Source: Paenibacillus montaniterrae (GTDB lineage Bacteria; Bacillota; Bacilli; Paenibacillales; Paenibacillaceae). Taken from it: 64,000 bases of DNA. The notes beneath the pieces were generated by a model that made no database searches, was not told the DNA's origin, and worked only from the letters and a program-made list of their open reading frames with translations. Of the stretch, positions 56,801 to 64,000 are shown piece after piece (the first letter of the stretch is position 1; every line of letters begins with the position of its first letter). The translations under genes and the position numbers were made by a program. The stretch is taken from contig NZ_BOSE01000015.1 of NCBI RefSeq assembly GCF_018403185.1, positions 31,776 through 95,775 on the forward strand, given 5' to 3'.

Positions 56801-59462
56801 CTGCTGATACAGTCAGTGAATAGCTGCCTTCCGCTATATTCTCTATCACAAAGCTTCCTGCTGCATCGGTGGTAGTCTCAACTTCGCCGCCTCCCACCAA
56901 AACATCGCCAGCGGAGCCAATGACGACCGATACCTTCGCACCAGCCAATGGTTTATCTCCTTCACCGTACACGGTGCCAGTAATTACGCCAACTGTTGGT
57001 GGTGCTGACTGTACCGTTACCGTTGCTGTGGCAGAGTATGCTCCATCTCGAGTTGTAACTGTGATGATTGCTGTTCCTTCTGAGATTGGCGTAACTTCAC
57101 CGTTTTGACCTACCTCTGCAATGCTCGAGTCGCTAGAGCTCCATGTGACGGTTTGATTTGTCGCGTTCCTTGGCTCTATTGTTGCGATCAATTTCTGCGA
57201 AGATCCACCTACTACAAGCGATAGCTCTGTTTTATCCAGGCTCACTCTTGTTACCGCGATTGGAGCTGTTGTTAATTCGATTCGCCCTATATTGGTGGTC
57301 TCTCCTGCTACGACGTTTACTGTTGTCTTATACTCGATATAGCCCGCTACTGTTACAGAAAGTAGACGGTTGCCTTCCGCTATATTCTCTAGCACAAAGC
57401 TTCCTGCTGCATCGGTGGTAGTCTCTACTTCGCCGCCTTCTACCGAGACACCTCCCGCCATGCCATCACCCGCCGTACCGCCGCCAACCAATACCTTCGC
57501 GCCAGCCAATGGTTTAGCTCCTTCACCGTATACTTTGCCTGTAATGGTCCCAACTGTTGGCGGTGCTGGATGTACCGTTACCGTTGCTGTGGCAGTATAT
57601 GCTCCATCTCGAGTTGTAACTGTGATGATCGCTGTTCCTTCTGAGATTGGCGTAACTTCTCCATTAAGATTTACTACTGCTATTCTTGAGTCGCTCGAGC
57701 TCCAAGTAACGGTTTGATTCGTTGCGTTCCCCGGCTCTACAGTTGCGGTCAACTTCTGCGAAGGACCACCAGCTACAAGCGCTAGCTCCGTCTTATCCAG
57801 ACTCACTCCTGTAACACGAATTTGATCTTGGATATGGGATTCAGCAAGCTCAATACTGCTCCATGCATGAATACGCTGCTCGTGATCCAGCTCATATACT
57901 TGAAGAAACTGACCTGGACTGACAGCAGCTATATCGGTTCCTAGTGTATACAGTGCCGCCGTATCAGGAAGCGAATCACCCAACAATGGTCGCTCGCCTG
58001 CATCAGAGCCGAGTACATATGCAAATGTATGCCCTTGACCTCCAGTATCAGCAGTTACTTTCGTTGTCCCCCGTTCGTTGCCCGGACTAATTGCAAAGCC
58101 AATTATATTCGGCGCATATTCATCTATATACAGCGTTAAAACAGAGCTAATCGTTTTCATCCCGATATCGGTAGCAGAAACCGTAACTGTAAATACCCCA
58201 CCTAATACAGGCGTACCCTGTAAAACGCCATCAACTGTTACCTCCAAGCCTTGTGGAAGCCCTGAAGCGCTCCAGCTTAAACCTGCACCTGAGCCATCGA
58301 AGGCTTCAAGCTTTATTGTATAGGGAGCATCCTTTATCGCCCTTGGCAACTCATCCGTCAAAATATTTGAAAGCAAATACGGATAGCCTGTATTTACATC
58401 AGCGTGAACCGCCCATGTATCTGTAAAATCCCATTCTTCTCCGTAGCTTGATTCGAGCTTCATGTCTGTCGTTGAAAGACCTGTGAGCTGGCTTATTCCA
58501 TTCTCGCCTCCTATACCATTGGATTGCGCTGTCGAATTATTATCAAAAAACGAAGCAACAATTGATGACCACGTGTTAATTCCAACGAATCCACCTATTA
58601 TACTTCTCGAATTATGTTCGGCTGACATGACATTTCCTGCTGCATAGCTGTTGGAGATTGTTCCGTATACGAGCTGCCCTGCCAGCCCTCCAGCAAATAC
58701 ATAGTTGTTGGAGCCAGAATGGGAAACCGCTCCAGTCGCATAGGAGTCTTGTATGGTACCTGCACCCTTTGATCCGACAAGCCCCCCAGCATATTGATTG
58801 GACGCTTCGCCGCTCGTAACTGAAGCGGTTGAGTAAGAACGGATAATGGTTGAATTCCCGTTCGCCACTCCTACCAACCCACCTGCTACACTTAAGCCAG
58901 CATAGCCAGAATGCCCTCCAATAACAGTACCCTGTGAATACGATTGAATAATGCTGCCTCCATGTAGATAACCGACCAAGCCACCCAGATTGGTGCCGCC
59001 GCTCACATGCACCGAGACGCCCAAGTTTTGTATTGTGCCGGTCACGCGGCCAAAGAAGCCCGCAAACTGCAGTGTACCGCCGTCAATCGTGAGACCTTTA
59101 ATTTGGTGTCCTCTGCCATCAAAGACACCACTAAAGGGGACTGCTTCATCACCAAACGGAACCCATTCGTACCCCGTCATATCAATGTCATTGGTCAAGC
59201 GAATATTGCGATCGACATAGTTGGCGCTATGCCGATTGATATAAGCTAATTGCTCTGCTGTCTCCACAACCACCCAACCAGCGGCTTCAGCTGGAATTGG
59301 ATCATCATCGTTAGCCTGAACGACAGGCGTTGCTGATACAAGTGAGCCGAGCAGCATCGAGAAAATGAGTAACGTAATAAGCAGCTTTCTCGCTAAGCGC
59401 ATCTCCGAGCAGACCATGCTGTTCTGCGCGACATTAGACATCCATGTAGACATACTTTTCAT
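53817..59462 (-). CDS. Giant S-layer-anchored surface protein with GLUG, Ig-like and SLH domains
   Basis: About 1881 residues. In order: a Sec signal ('LLITLLIFSMLLGSLVSATPVVQA'), GLUG-type repeats ('GGLVGYLHGGSIIQSYSQG', several copies), a putative Ig domain, five tandem modules each made of a BIG2 Ig-like domain ('VSLDKTEL.LVVGG') plus a carboxypeptidase-regulatory-like domain ('GTVYGEG.KPLAGAKV'), a linker, and three C-terminal SLH domains ('FTDTKGHWAQAEIELLA', 'NAWYVGAIGAAAAAGLIEG', 'AKGDAEQLLAAGIIEG'). SLH domains anchor it to cell-wall polymer. The ATG at 59462 is chosen since AAAGGGGA lies 8 bases before; a longer frame would include the palindrome at 59491-59530. An adhesin-like role is inference. 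Confidence 0.93.
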   Translation of the reverse strand: MKSMSTWMSNVAQNSMVCSEMRLARKLLITLLIFSMLLGSLVSATPVVQANDDDPIPAEAAGWVVVETAEQLAYINRHSANYVDRNIRLTNDIDMTGYEWVPFGDEAVPFSGVFDGRGHQIKGLTIDGGTLQFAGFFGRVTGTIQNLGVSVHVSGGTNLGGLVGYLHGGSIIQSYSQGTVIGGHSGYAGLSVAGGLVGVANGNSTIIRSYSTASVTSGEASNQYAGGLVGSKGAGTIQDSYATGAVSHSGSNNYVFAGGLAGQLVYGTISNSYAAGNVMSAEHNSRSIIGGFVGINTWSSIVASFFDNNSTAQSNGIGGENGISQLTGLSTTDMKLESSYGEEWDFTDTWAVHADVNTGYPYLLSNILTDELPRAIKDAPYTIKLEAFDGSGAGLSWSASGLPQGLEVTVDGVLQGTPVLGGVFTVTVSATDIGMKTISSVLTLYIDEYAPNIIGFAISPGNERGTTKVTADTGGQGHTFAYVLGSDAGERPLLGDSLPDTAALYTLGTDIAAVSPGQFLQVYELDHEQRIHAWSSIELAESHIQDQIRVTGVSLDKTELALVAGGPSQKLTATVEPGNATNQTVTWSSSDSRIAVVNLNGEVTPISEGTAIITVTTRDGAYTATATVTVHPAPPTVGTITGKVYGEGAKPLAGAKVLVGGGTAGDGMAGGVSVEGGEVETTTDAAGSFVLENIAEGNRLLSVTVAGYIEYKTTVNVVAGETTNIGRIELTTAPIAVTRVSLDKTELSLVVGGSSQKLIATIEPRNATNQTVTWSSSDSSIAEVGQNGEVTPISEGTAIITVTTRDGAYSATATVTVQSAPPTVGVITGTVYGEGDKPLAGAKVSVVIGSAGDVLVGGGEVETTTDAAGSFVIENIAEGSYSLTVSAAGYIEYKTTVNVVAGETTDIGRIELTTAPVAVTGVSLDKTELTLVVGGPSLELNVTVEPRNATNQAVTWSSSDMSIAEVDQQGKVTPISEGTAIITVTTHDGAHTATAMVTVQPAPPTVGVITGTVYGEGDRPLAGAKVSVVFGSAGDVSVGGGNVETTTDAAGSFVIENIAEGSYSLTVSAAGYIEYKTTVNVVAGEITDIGRIELTTAPIAVTGVSLDKTELTLVVGGSSQKLIATVEPRNATDQTVTWRSSDSSIAEVDQSGEVRPVSEGTATITVTTQEGAYSATATVTVHPAQPTVGVITGTVYGEGAKPLAGAKVSVGGGTSGDGMAGDGSADDVSAESGNVETTTDAAGSFVLENIAEGSYSLIVTAAGYIEYKTTVNVVAGESTVIGRIELTASTIAVTGVSLDKTELSLVVGGSSQKLIATVEPRNATNQAVTWSSSDSSIAEVDQSGEVTPISAGTATITVTTQDGAHTATATVTVQPAPPIVGIITGTVYGERNTPLAGAKVSVDGSSVDGGKVEVLTDSEGEFTLNNIAEGSYELTVTAPGYNEYTTTVNVIADKTTEVGRIVLQKVTPPGPSPGWNDPPASSQDRETMSIVINGNTVQVTAKKEQDHDGRSVLRLVMDDELIQSWFTSPEEIVIAIDNEEPIVKVDLPAVSLKALSEAQPDKLIRIAVNGASYSLPLHSLQHVPNSATITAAIATMPDSAVSELEAALNKQGYTMLVKPMSFYLLSNNKELDVQDIYMERIFSLDTEIQANRATVVKVEDNGRLQFVLSVFETGKAAFYTLQNGWFTAIATERAFTDTKGHWAQAEIELLASKLIVDGSATNTFNPERSITRAEFAALLVRALGLTEKPQHVSYSDIQSENAWYVGAIGAAAAAGLIEGFSDGTFRPNTFITREQMVVMLGRAIRFTGELPAATAENSQLESFTDYSELADWAKGDAEQLLAAGIIEGTEDAAFAPKEPATRAQSAVLLVRMLRYLDFINE
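55065..57825 (-). repeat. Five tandem coding repeats of about 540-575 bp in the SLH gene
   Basis: Each unit encodes one BIG2 domain and one carboxypeptidase-regulatory-like domain. The motif for 'SLDKTEL' recurs at about 55560, 56135, 56690, 57230 and 57790, so the period is 540-575 bp. Units are highly similar in DNA, with small insertions in the Gly/Ser-rich segment of the second domain that account for period differences. Such repeats can change copy number by recombination. Confidence 0.9.
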
Positions 59463-59490
59463 TAAGCTATTCCCCTTTGCATCGCTAAAA

Positions 59491-59530
59491 CGAGTTGTAT
59501 TACACTCCAAAGTCAGTGTAATACAACTCG
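59491..59530. promoter_or_regulatory. Perfect 16-bp palindrome before the SLH gene
   Basis: CGAGTTGTATTACACT (59491-59506) and AGTGTAATACAACTCG (59515-59530), spacer 8 bases. It is 29-68 bases before the SLH gene start and about 130-170 bases before the divergent DJ-1 gene. An operator is the simplest reading; a hairpin in the leader RNA is the alternative. Confidence 0.7.
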
Positions 59531-59586
59531 TAGGCGGCTTGTGATTCATTTTTGTTTCAAGTTTTGCTTAAAGATTTTTTATTTTG

Positions 59587-59605
59587 ACTGACCGTAACTG
59601 TCAGT
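59587..59605. promoter_or_regulatory. Candidate operator before the DJ-1/PfpI gene
   Basis: ACTGAC (59587-59592) and GTCAGT (59600-59605) with a 7-base spacer, total 19 bases, a size typical of TetR-family sites. Located 53-71 bases before the TTG start. Weak evidence on its own. Confidence 0.4.
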
Positions 59606-59657
59606 GATGATGGTTTACAATCAATTTGCAACTAAAACATTTTGGGAGGGAATCACT

Positions 59658-60239
59658 TTGAAAGAAGTGCTAATTTTTATAACGGATGGTTTTGCAGATT
59701 GGGAGGCAAGCTACGTCAGCTCAGAAATAAACAAGCCAGAAACAGGATATCGTGTCAAGACAATTGCGATTGATTTGGAGCCTAAGGTTTCGATGGGAGG
59801 ATTGAAGGTTCTTCCTGACTATAGTGTCGAGCAATTCGATAAAAATTTAGAGCTCGCAATGCTAATCATACCTGGCGGAACTGGTTGGAGAGAAACAAAG
59901 AATCAGCAAACAAAGGTAATCGTTGACTATTGTGTAAGCAAGGATATTCCGGTTGCAGCGATTTGCGACGCTACTACATTTCTAGGAAACCACGGATATT
60001 TGGATCATCATAAGCACACAGGCAATACGTTGCATTATTTGAAGCAAGGAGCGCCAAACTACAAAGGAGATTCCCATTATATTGATGCCCAGTCTGTTCG
60101 AGACGAGAATTTGATCACCGCGAATGGAAGCGGCGCGCTGGAATTTTCAAAGCATATCCTGGAAAGATTAGGTGTGTTGGAAGGCGATGCGCTAAACGAA
60201 TGGTATGAAATATTTAAGAAGGGGTATTTCCCCTCGTAA
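59658..60239 (+). CDS. DJ-1/PfpI family protein (glutamine amidotransferase-like)
   Basis: 193 residues. Nucleophile elbow 'AAICDATTFLG' with the family's reactive Cys, 'FITDGFADWEAS' at the N-terminus and 'PGGTGWRE' loop mark the DJ-1/PfpI fold; members are deglycases, chaperones or proteases, so no reaction is assigned. TTG at 59658 has GGGAGGG 7-8 bases ahead. A frameshifted duplicate lies at 63216-63777 on the same strand. It is divergent from the SLH gene. Confidence 0.9.
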   Translation: MKEVLIFITDGFADWEASYVSSEINKPETGYRVKTIAIDLEPKVSMGGLKVLPDYSVEQFDKNLELAMLIIPGGTGWRETKNQQTKVIVDYCVSKDIPVAAICDATTFLGNHGYLDHHKHTGNTLHYLKQGAPNYKGDSHYIDAQSVRDENLITANGSGALEFSKHILERLGVLEGDALNEWYEIFKKGYFPS

Positions 60240-60397
60240 ATATTTAAACTTCGCTCTGGGGGTTTTTTCTATTGAGTTTCACAGAGCATTAAATTACGAA
60301 TCCTTATCACCCTTAATCGCATCAAGATACTAAAAAACTACATTTCTTTTTTCCCATTACAGATCATATATTCTGATTACACGGTAAGCATTTATAT

Positions 60398-60442
60398 AAA
60401 AAGCAAGGAGAAAAGCGAAACGCTTTTCTTCTTGCTTTTTTA
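60398..60442. terminator. Bidirectional terminator
   Basis: AAAAAGCAAGGAGAAAAGCG pairs with CGCTTTTCTTCTTGCTTTTT (one bulge/mismatch) around a 3-4 base loop. It lies between the DJ-1 gene and the convergent gene at 60535-61182. The rest of 60240-60534 holds no gene that I can see. Confidence 0.88.
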
Positions 60443-60534
60443 AAGGGCTAGTAATCTATTTAATGACTCAAAGACTTAATTTGAAAAGTAGAAAGTAACA
60501 AAGTGAAACAAATTAATTACAAAATAGTATCTAA

Positions 60535-61182
60535 TTAGTTATTTAGCGCAGCGCCACTTCCTGTAATAGTTCCATTGTAGCCTGGATATGGAGCGCCCGA
60601 GTAAGTATAAAAGCTTTTTGTCATAACAAAATAGATATTACCTGTTGGTACATTGTCCCAGTCTGCATGTCGCCATGAACCAGTCAAAAATCTATGTGTT
60701 CCTAGATTTTGTGATCCAGCATATAGCGTGATGTCGTAGTAGTCATATTGGGTACCTGAATAATAATTTGGATAGTCATCCCAAGATCCCGTGGCAGTAA
60801 TTCTGACTGTACCTGCAGTATTATTAGTAATAGTTTGGGAGGTTAAAGAAGCATTAAAACTAAAATCAAAATAATAAGGCATGTAGTTTGCAGCTTTGTT
60901 AGTAGCAATATCGTTTTCATTTACTTTAGGAGCTAATTTGATAAAAGGTGTCTCTGAATATACCTTATTAGCTAATTGCATCGCAGCGTTGTGATCAATA
61001 GAATTATATAGCTCAATGCGTTTCCCTTCTGTTTGAAGTTCTTCTGAATTTTGTGATTTAGCTGTTTGAGTGAATTGCTGCACTTCTTTAGAATTCAATT
61101 GTTCTGCAAAAACATAGCTGCTTGAAATAGTTAGTAAAAGCAATAACGAAAAGCTAAGCATGGCAAGTCTTGAAATTTTCAT
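60535..61182 (-). CDS. Exported protein of unknown family, paralogue 1
   Basis: 215 residues with a Sec signal peptide ('MLSFSLLLLLTISSSYVFA', cleavage after about residue 26). The mature part has a helical N-terminus and a beta-rich C-terminus ('YDITLYAGSQNLGTHRF', 'GSWRHADWDNVPTGNIYFVM'). I do not recognise the family. The protein at 61239-61874 shares 'TPF.(K/E)LA', 'GTHRF.TG.W..ADW..(V/I)P.G' and the C-terminal 'G.GA.L', so they are paralogues. AAAGGAGGT lies before the ATG at 61182. The 56-base gap suggests one transcript. The nature of the target is unknown. Confidence 0.85.
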   Translation of the reverse strand: MKISRLAMLSFSLLLLLTISSSYVFAEQLNSKEVQQFTQTAKSQNSEELQTEGKRIELYNSIDHNAAMQLANKVYSETPFIKLAPKVNENDIATNKAANYMPYYFDFSFNASLTSQTITNNTAGTVRITATGSWDDYPNYYSGTQYDYYDITLYAGSQNLGTHRFLTGSWRHADWDNVPTGNIYFVMTKSFYTYSGAPYPGYNGTITGSGAALNN

Positions 61183-61238
61183 TCAACATCTACCTCCTTT
61201 TTTTTATAATATATCATAAATTTGGTAAAAAATCAAAT

Positions 61239-61874
61239 TTAATCTATTAAAATAGCACCGATCCCCTTAATACTTGCACCGTTAGTATTTTCCTGTTGCG
61301 ATATAACAATTTTCATAGAACCATTAGGAATAGAATACCAATCAGCGTATCCCCATAAGCCAGTTTTAAATCTATGAGTTCCATAGTTTATATCGTCTAC
61401 AAATAATGTAACATCGATATAAGAATCTACGTCTTTTTCAGTGTTAGAATCATTTTCACCATATATCGCTAATCTGATTCTGTCCATTTTTGGAATATCA
61501 AGTGCTGAAGAATATAAATAAGAATATAAATCATAACGAAAAGAGTACGGTAGAATTGGAGCATCTTTATTCTTTATAATTCCGCCATCTCCTTCTTTAG
61601 CTAATTCTAAAAACGGTGTAGTTTCGTATAATTCATCTAGTTTAGATTCTACATCAGATAAAATACTATTTAATTTTACTTCTTTACCCGCTTGAAAAAT
61701 AAAAGGAGTGTCTTTGTATATCTTATTTACATCATTTCTAAAAATCATATATGTTCTAATTTTTTTATACAGATCAGAGTCTCTAAAGTCTAAACTTACG
61801 AAAATTACTCCAAGAGACACTACAATAAAAATAATAAGACCTGAAATTATAATGTATCCTTTGTATTTTTTCAT
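61239..61874 (-). CDS. Membrane-anchored protein of unknown family, paralogue 2
   Basis: 211 residues. One N-terminal membrane helix ('IIISGLIIFIVVSLGVIFVSL'), no cleavage site seen, so it stays anchored with the C-terminus outside. The outer part shares 'TPFLELA', 'YGTHRFKTGLWGYADWYSIPNGSM' (key Gly-Thr-His-Arg-Phe and Ala-Asp-Trp) with paralogue 1. GGAAGGAAGG precedes the ATG. A secreted and an anchored member in tandem suggests a toxin/protection or sensing pair, but this is speculation. Both genes are AT-rich relative to the rest of the window. Confidence 0.82.
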   Translation of the reverse strand: MKKYKGYIIISGLIIFIVVSLGVIFVSLDFRDSDLYKKIRTYMIFRNDVNKIYKDTPFIFQAGKEVKLNSILSDVESKLDELYETTPFLELAKEGDGGIIKNKDAPILPYSFRYDLYSYLYSSALDIPKMDRIRLAIYGENDSNTEKDVDSYIDVTLFVDDINYGTHRFKTGLWGYADWYSIPNGSMKIVISQQENTNGASIKGIGAILID

Positions 61875-61955
61875 GCTTACCTTCCTTCCGTCCTTTTAAG
61901 ATATTTAAAGTTATGAAAATTACTTATCCAATTTTTATTCGCTTTTCATCATGAT

Positions 61956-62111
61956 ATGACATACTCTATCTTTTACGAAAGAAATTTCTCACTCAGAATG
62001 AAATACTTGATTCATAAATATCCCTGTATATATGAATACTTTCATCAATTAACAGCACCTTATATTGATCAGATATTCAGTCTTTACCAAGAATTAAAGG
62101 AGTCGTTTTAA
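61956..62111 (+). CDS. Possible small protein or fragment
   Basis: A 51-codon frame with an ATG, 'MTYSIFYERNFSLRMKYL' to 'FSLYQELKESF', rich in Tyr, Phe and Lys. There is no good ribosome site. A second frame (about 62070-62238) then reads 'GVVLKKIVEYFVEISNGV' to 'GVFFKKGTINT' without interruption but lacks a start. The two could be parts of one decayed gene. Family not recognised. Confidence 0.3.
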   Translation: MTYSIFYERNFSLRMKYLIHKYPCIYEYFHQLTAPYIDQIFSLYQELKESF

Positions 62112-62238
62112 AAAAGATAGTGGAATATTTTGTAGAAATTTCTAACGGAGTAACTAGAAAGTATTCGATTCTCTTCGTATTTTCTTATAAAGCTGTTATG
62201 GGTGTCTTTTTCAAGAAAGGAACCATCAATACGTAGGA

Positions 62239-62540
62239 AAGACCAATGAGAGATAGAAGTGTTCTTATTTTATCCTTTCTTTCACAGTACGCTATTAGCG
62301 AAAGGAACCCCCTAGCTAAAACCTCTAATAAATAGAATGCTAAAAATCGATTTGCGTAAATTTATAACATCTATATTTTATATTATATTACAGAAAAAGT
62401 CTAATTTGATGACAGCTTGCATTACAGCCGATTTCACTGTGTTGCATTAATATTTACTGAATCTCTGATGCATTTTATAGGCCTGAGTTTCTAATACAAA
62501 AATCTAATACAAAAAAATCCTTTACAATAGATCGGAGAGG
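62239..62540. other. AT-rich stretch without recognisable gene
   Basis: No convincing frame on either strand and no clear hairpin followed by a T run. It is unusually AT-rich. Nothing further can be supported here. Confidence 0.5.
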
Positions 62541-62570
62541 TAGGTAGCCCTGTCCATTAATCTATCGAAA

Positions 62571-62950
62571 TTGATCATTCACATGGTCAATCATACCCTA
62601 CTTACTTCTTCGGTAAATGAATTTGACCGATTTGTACAAAACGTTTACAACTGGTCAAGACTAATCGTAAGCTTGATAATATACAAAAAGCTGGCGACGC
62701 TAGTTTATTTTCAAGCTATTTTTACTTTCTCAGTTACAATGGGAAGGGCTTGCGATATCTCTCTGATGACTTTCTCGATCGATGCATACAGCGTGAGCTA
62801 GGCTTCACAGTTCAATCGCGAGCAAAGACTCGTTGAGTCCGAACCGCTACGAGGTGTATTTGAATGTGTAGCCAAGTGTCTTTTCTACCGTCAAGTCGGC
62901 TTACGATGCAATATTAGGCTTTTTTATGCAATAAACACTCGACAACGGTT
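62571..62950 (+). pseudogene. Frame-disrupted coding remnant, unknown family
   Basis: Protein-like segments occur in successive frames: 'SVNEFDRFVQNVYNWSR', then (one frame over) 'NRKLDNIQKAGDASLFSSYF' with 'GLRYLSDDFLDRCIQRELGF', a TGA where a Trp would fit ('AKTR*VRTATR'), and then 'GVFECVAKCLFYRQVGL' in another frame. At least two frameshifts and one stop are needed to link them. I cannot name the family. Together they would cover about 120 residues. Confidence 0.45.
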
Positions 62951-63021
62951 TACTTGTGCATGTAACGATTTCAATTAGCCGAATTTCGTAAGACAAAGGC
63001 TGGTGTTAAACTCCTTATGCT

Positions 63022-63208
63022 CCTTGCCTTTGTCAATTAATTCGATAAGGTTCCGCAACAACCACCGATTACCTTTGCCAAGAAAAATGTTCGCACGCAG
63101 ATGGACGCTTTGGTTGACCAAGCGGGTATCTCCTACATCTTTGAACACGAGTATGTCAAATATAAAACGTTTGATTTCCGAAGGGGCATGACTTTGACAC
63201 AGAGCTAA
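63022..63208 (+). pseudogene. C-terminal coding remnant, unknown family
   Basis: An open frame from after a stop at about 63037 to the TAA at 63206-63208 reads 'PPITFAKKNVRTQMDALVD', 'AGISYIFEHEYVKYKTFDFRR' and ends 'GMTLTQS'. No start codon with a ribosome site exists. It ends 8 bases before the start of similarity to the DJ-1 gene, so it may mark the junction of the duplicated segment. The family is not recognised. Confidence 0.4.
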
Positions 63209-63215
63209 CGACGAG

Positions 63216-63777
63216 CTTTTTTATAACGGATGGTTTCACAGATTGGGGGGCAGGGCAAGCTACGTCAGCTCAGAATATAAACAAGCCAGAAACAGGATAT
63301 CGTATAAAGACAATTGCGATTGATCTGGAGCCTAAGGTTTCGATGGAAGATTAAAGATTCTTCCCGACTATAGTGTTAAGCAATTCAATGAAAATTTAGA
63401 GCTCGCAATGATAATCATACCTAGCGGAACTGGTTGGAGAGAAGCAAGGAAACAGCAAGCAAAGGTAACCGTTGACTCTTGTGTAAGCAAGGATATTCCA
63501 GTTGCAGCGATTTGTGACGCTACCACATTTTTAGGCAGTCACGGATATTTGGATCATCATAAGCACACAGGCAATACGTTGTATTATTGGAAACAAGGAG
63601 CTCCTAACTATAAGGGAGATGCCCATTATATTGAATGTTCAGTCTGTTCGAGACGAGAATTTGATCACCGCGAATGGAAGCGGCGCGCTGGAATTTTCAA
63701 AGCATATCTTGGAGTGATTGGGTGTGTTAGAAGGCGAAGCCTTTAAAATATTTAAAAAGGGCTATTTCTCCTCATAG
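63216..63777 (+). pseudogene. Decayed duplicate of the DJ-1/PfpI gene
   Basis: About 550 bases match 59686-60239 closely, with identical runs of more than 50 bases near the middle and end. Damage: extra bases at the GGGGCAGGG and AGAATATAA positions, a changed 'GATGGAAGATTAAAG' giving a stop, an extra base at ATTGAATGTTC, and a TGA at GGAGTGATTGG. The original 5' end with its TTG and ribosome site is missing, and a stretch coding 'ALNEWY' is lost. A gene product is not expected. Confidence 0.9.
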
Positions 63778-63782
63778 TATTT

Positions 63783-63827
63783 AATAGGAAAGCACAAAGA
63801 TTCACACAGCTTAGGTGCTTTCCTATT
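63783..63827. terminator. Terminator after the DJ-1 pseudogene
   Basis: Perfect 13-bp arms AATAGGAAAGCAC (63783-63795) and GTGCTTTCCTATT (63815-63827) with a 19-base loop, 5 bases after the pseudogene stop. Confidence 0.85.
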
Positions 63828-63952
63828 ATGATTAGATACGCAAAAGATTATATCTAAAACGCACTCTATAATTCAGGACTTATGCAGTTCGCCCCAACAA
63901 TTGTAAGAGCAAGACTTTAATAGATGAACAGTTATCATTCAAAAAAATACTT

Positions 63953-63988
63953 GACAAATAAAAATCGCCTAAATAATTGTGAAGGATA
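63953..63988 (+). promoter_or_regulatory. Possible promoter near the window edge
   Basis: TTGACA (63953-63958) followed 17 bases later by TAATTG. It points out of the window toward a gene that begins beyond 64000. The -10 element is weak. Confidence 0.35.
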
Positions 63989-64000
63989 CCTTTTTAAACC

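Noticed and set aside
55183..58647. Many plus-strand open frames of 60-115 codons inside the SLH gene
   Set aside because: They repeat with the tandem units and mirror the Ser/Thr/Pro pattern of the antisense of the real gene; no ribosome sites and no family match.
61239..61874. Toxin/immunity pair with the gene at 60535-61182
   Set aside because: The two proteins are paralogues and no toxin motif is seen; kept only as a speculation in the findings.
62541..63777. Insertion sequence causing the DJ-1 duplication
   Set aside because: No transposase reading frame and no terminal inverted repeats were found at the ends of the duplicated segment.

Overview
The window looks like chromosomal DNA of a spore-forming, Gram-positive soil bacterium of the Paenibacillus type. 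The support is a gerA/gerC/gerB-type germination operon with a good sigma-G promoter, CotF-like coat proteins, YesM/YesN-type two-component proteins beside sugar ABC transporters, an S-layer-anchored (SLH) surface protein, a stand-alone nitric oxide synthase oxygenase, and strong AGGAGG-type ribosome binding sites. No rRNA, tRNA, CRISPR array, intact insertion sequence or prophage was seen.

Layout. 1-1083 is a non-coding array of two hairpin-forming repeat families that ends at the stop codon of the first gene. 1085-10285 (minus) is a six-gene carbohydrate operon: two permeases, sensor kinase, AraC-type response regulator, binding lipoprotein, and a large enzyme-like protein of unrecognised family. 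10337-19713 is mixed housekeeping and accessory: a tiny RNA polymerase alpha-CTD-like protein, a metallo-beta-lactamase-fold hydrolase, DUF2071 and DUF2512 proteins, an MFS exporter, two coat-like proteins, a NERD-domain helicase overlapping an arylamine N-acetyltransferase gene, a lipoprotein and nitric oxide synthase. 19835-28149 (minus) is a second sugar locus: GntR/FadR-type regulator, binding protein, two permeases, a 1053-residue GH106-like glycosidase and a zinc dehydrogenase. A similar inverted repeat lies before the regulator and before the transporter operon.

28377-41766 holds a MscS channel, a GH27 alpha-galactosidase, an AraC regulator, a YtrA-type GntR/ABC module with a perfect palindromic operator, the germination operon, a divergent MFS/LysR pair and a TetR/sensor-domain pair. 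41856-45676 is pstSCAB behind a PhoP-box-like array. 45792-53726 holds a chemotaxis receptor, a STAND ATPase regulator, a GH95-like glycosidase and its divergent AraC regulator. 53817-59462 encodes a giant SLH surface protein with five near-identical Ig-like plus carboxypeptidase-regulatory-like repeats.

59658-64000 is more AT-rich and partly decayed: an intact DJ-1/PfpI gene, two tandem paralogous exported or membrane-anchored proteins of unknown family, several broken coding fragments, and a frameshifted second copy of the DJ-1/PfpI gene.

The main theme is uptake and intracellular breakdown of plant-type oligosaccharides: the GH27, GH95-like and GH106-like enzymes all lack signal peptides. 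Each transporter locus has its own regulator. The strongest regulatory signals readable by eye are the sigma-G promoter, the PhoP boxes, the YtrA palindrome, the paired GntR sites and the 16-bp palindrome before the SLH gene.
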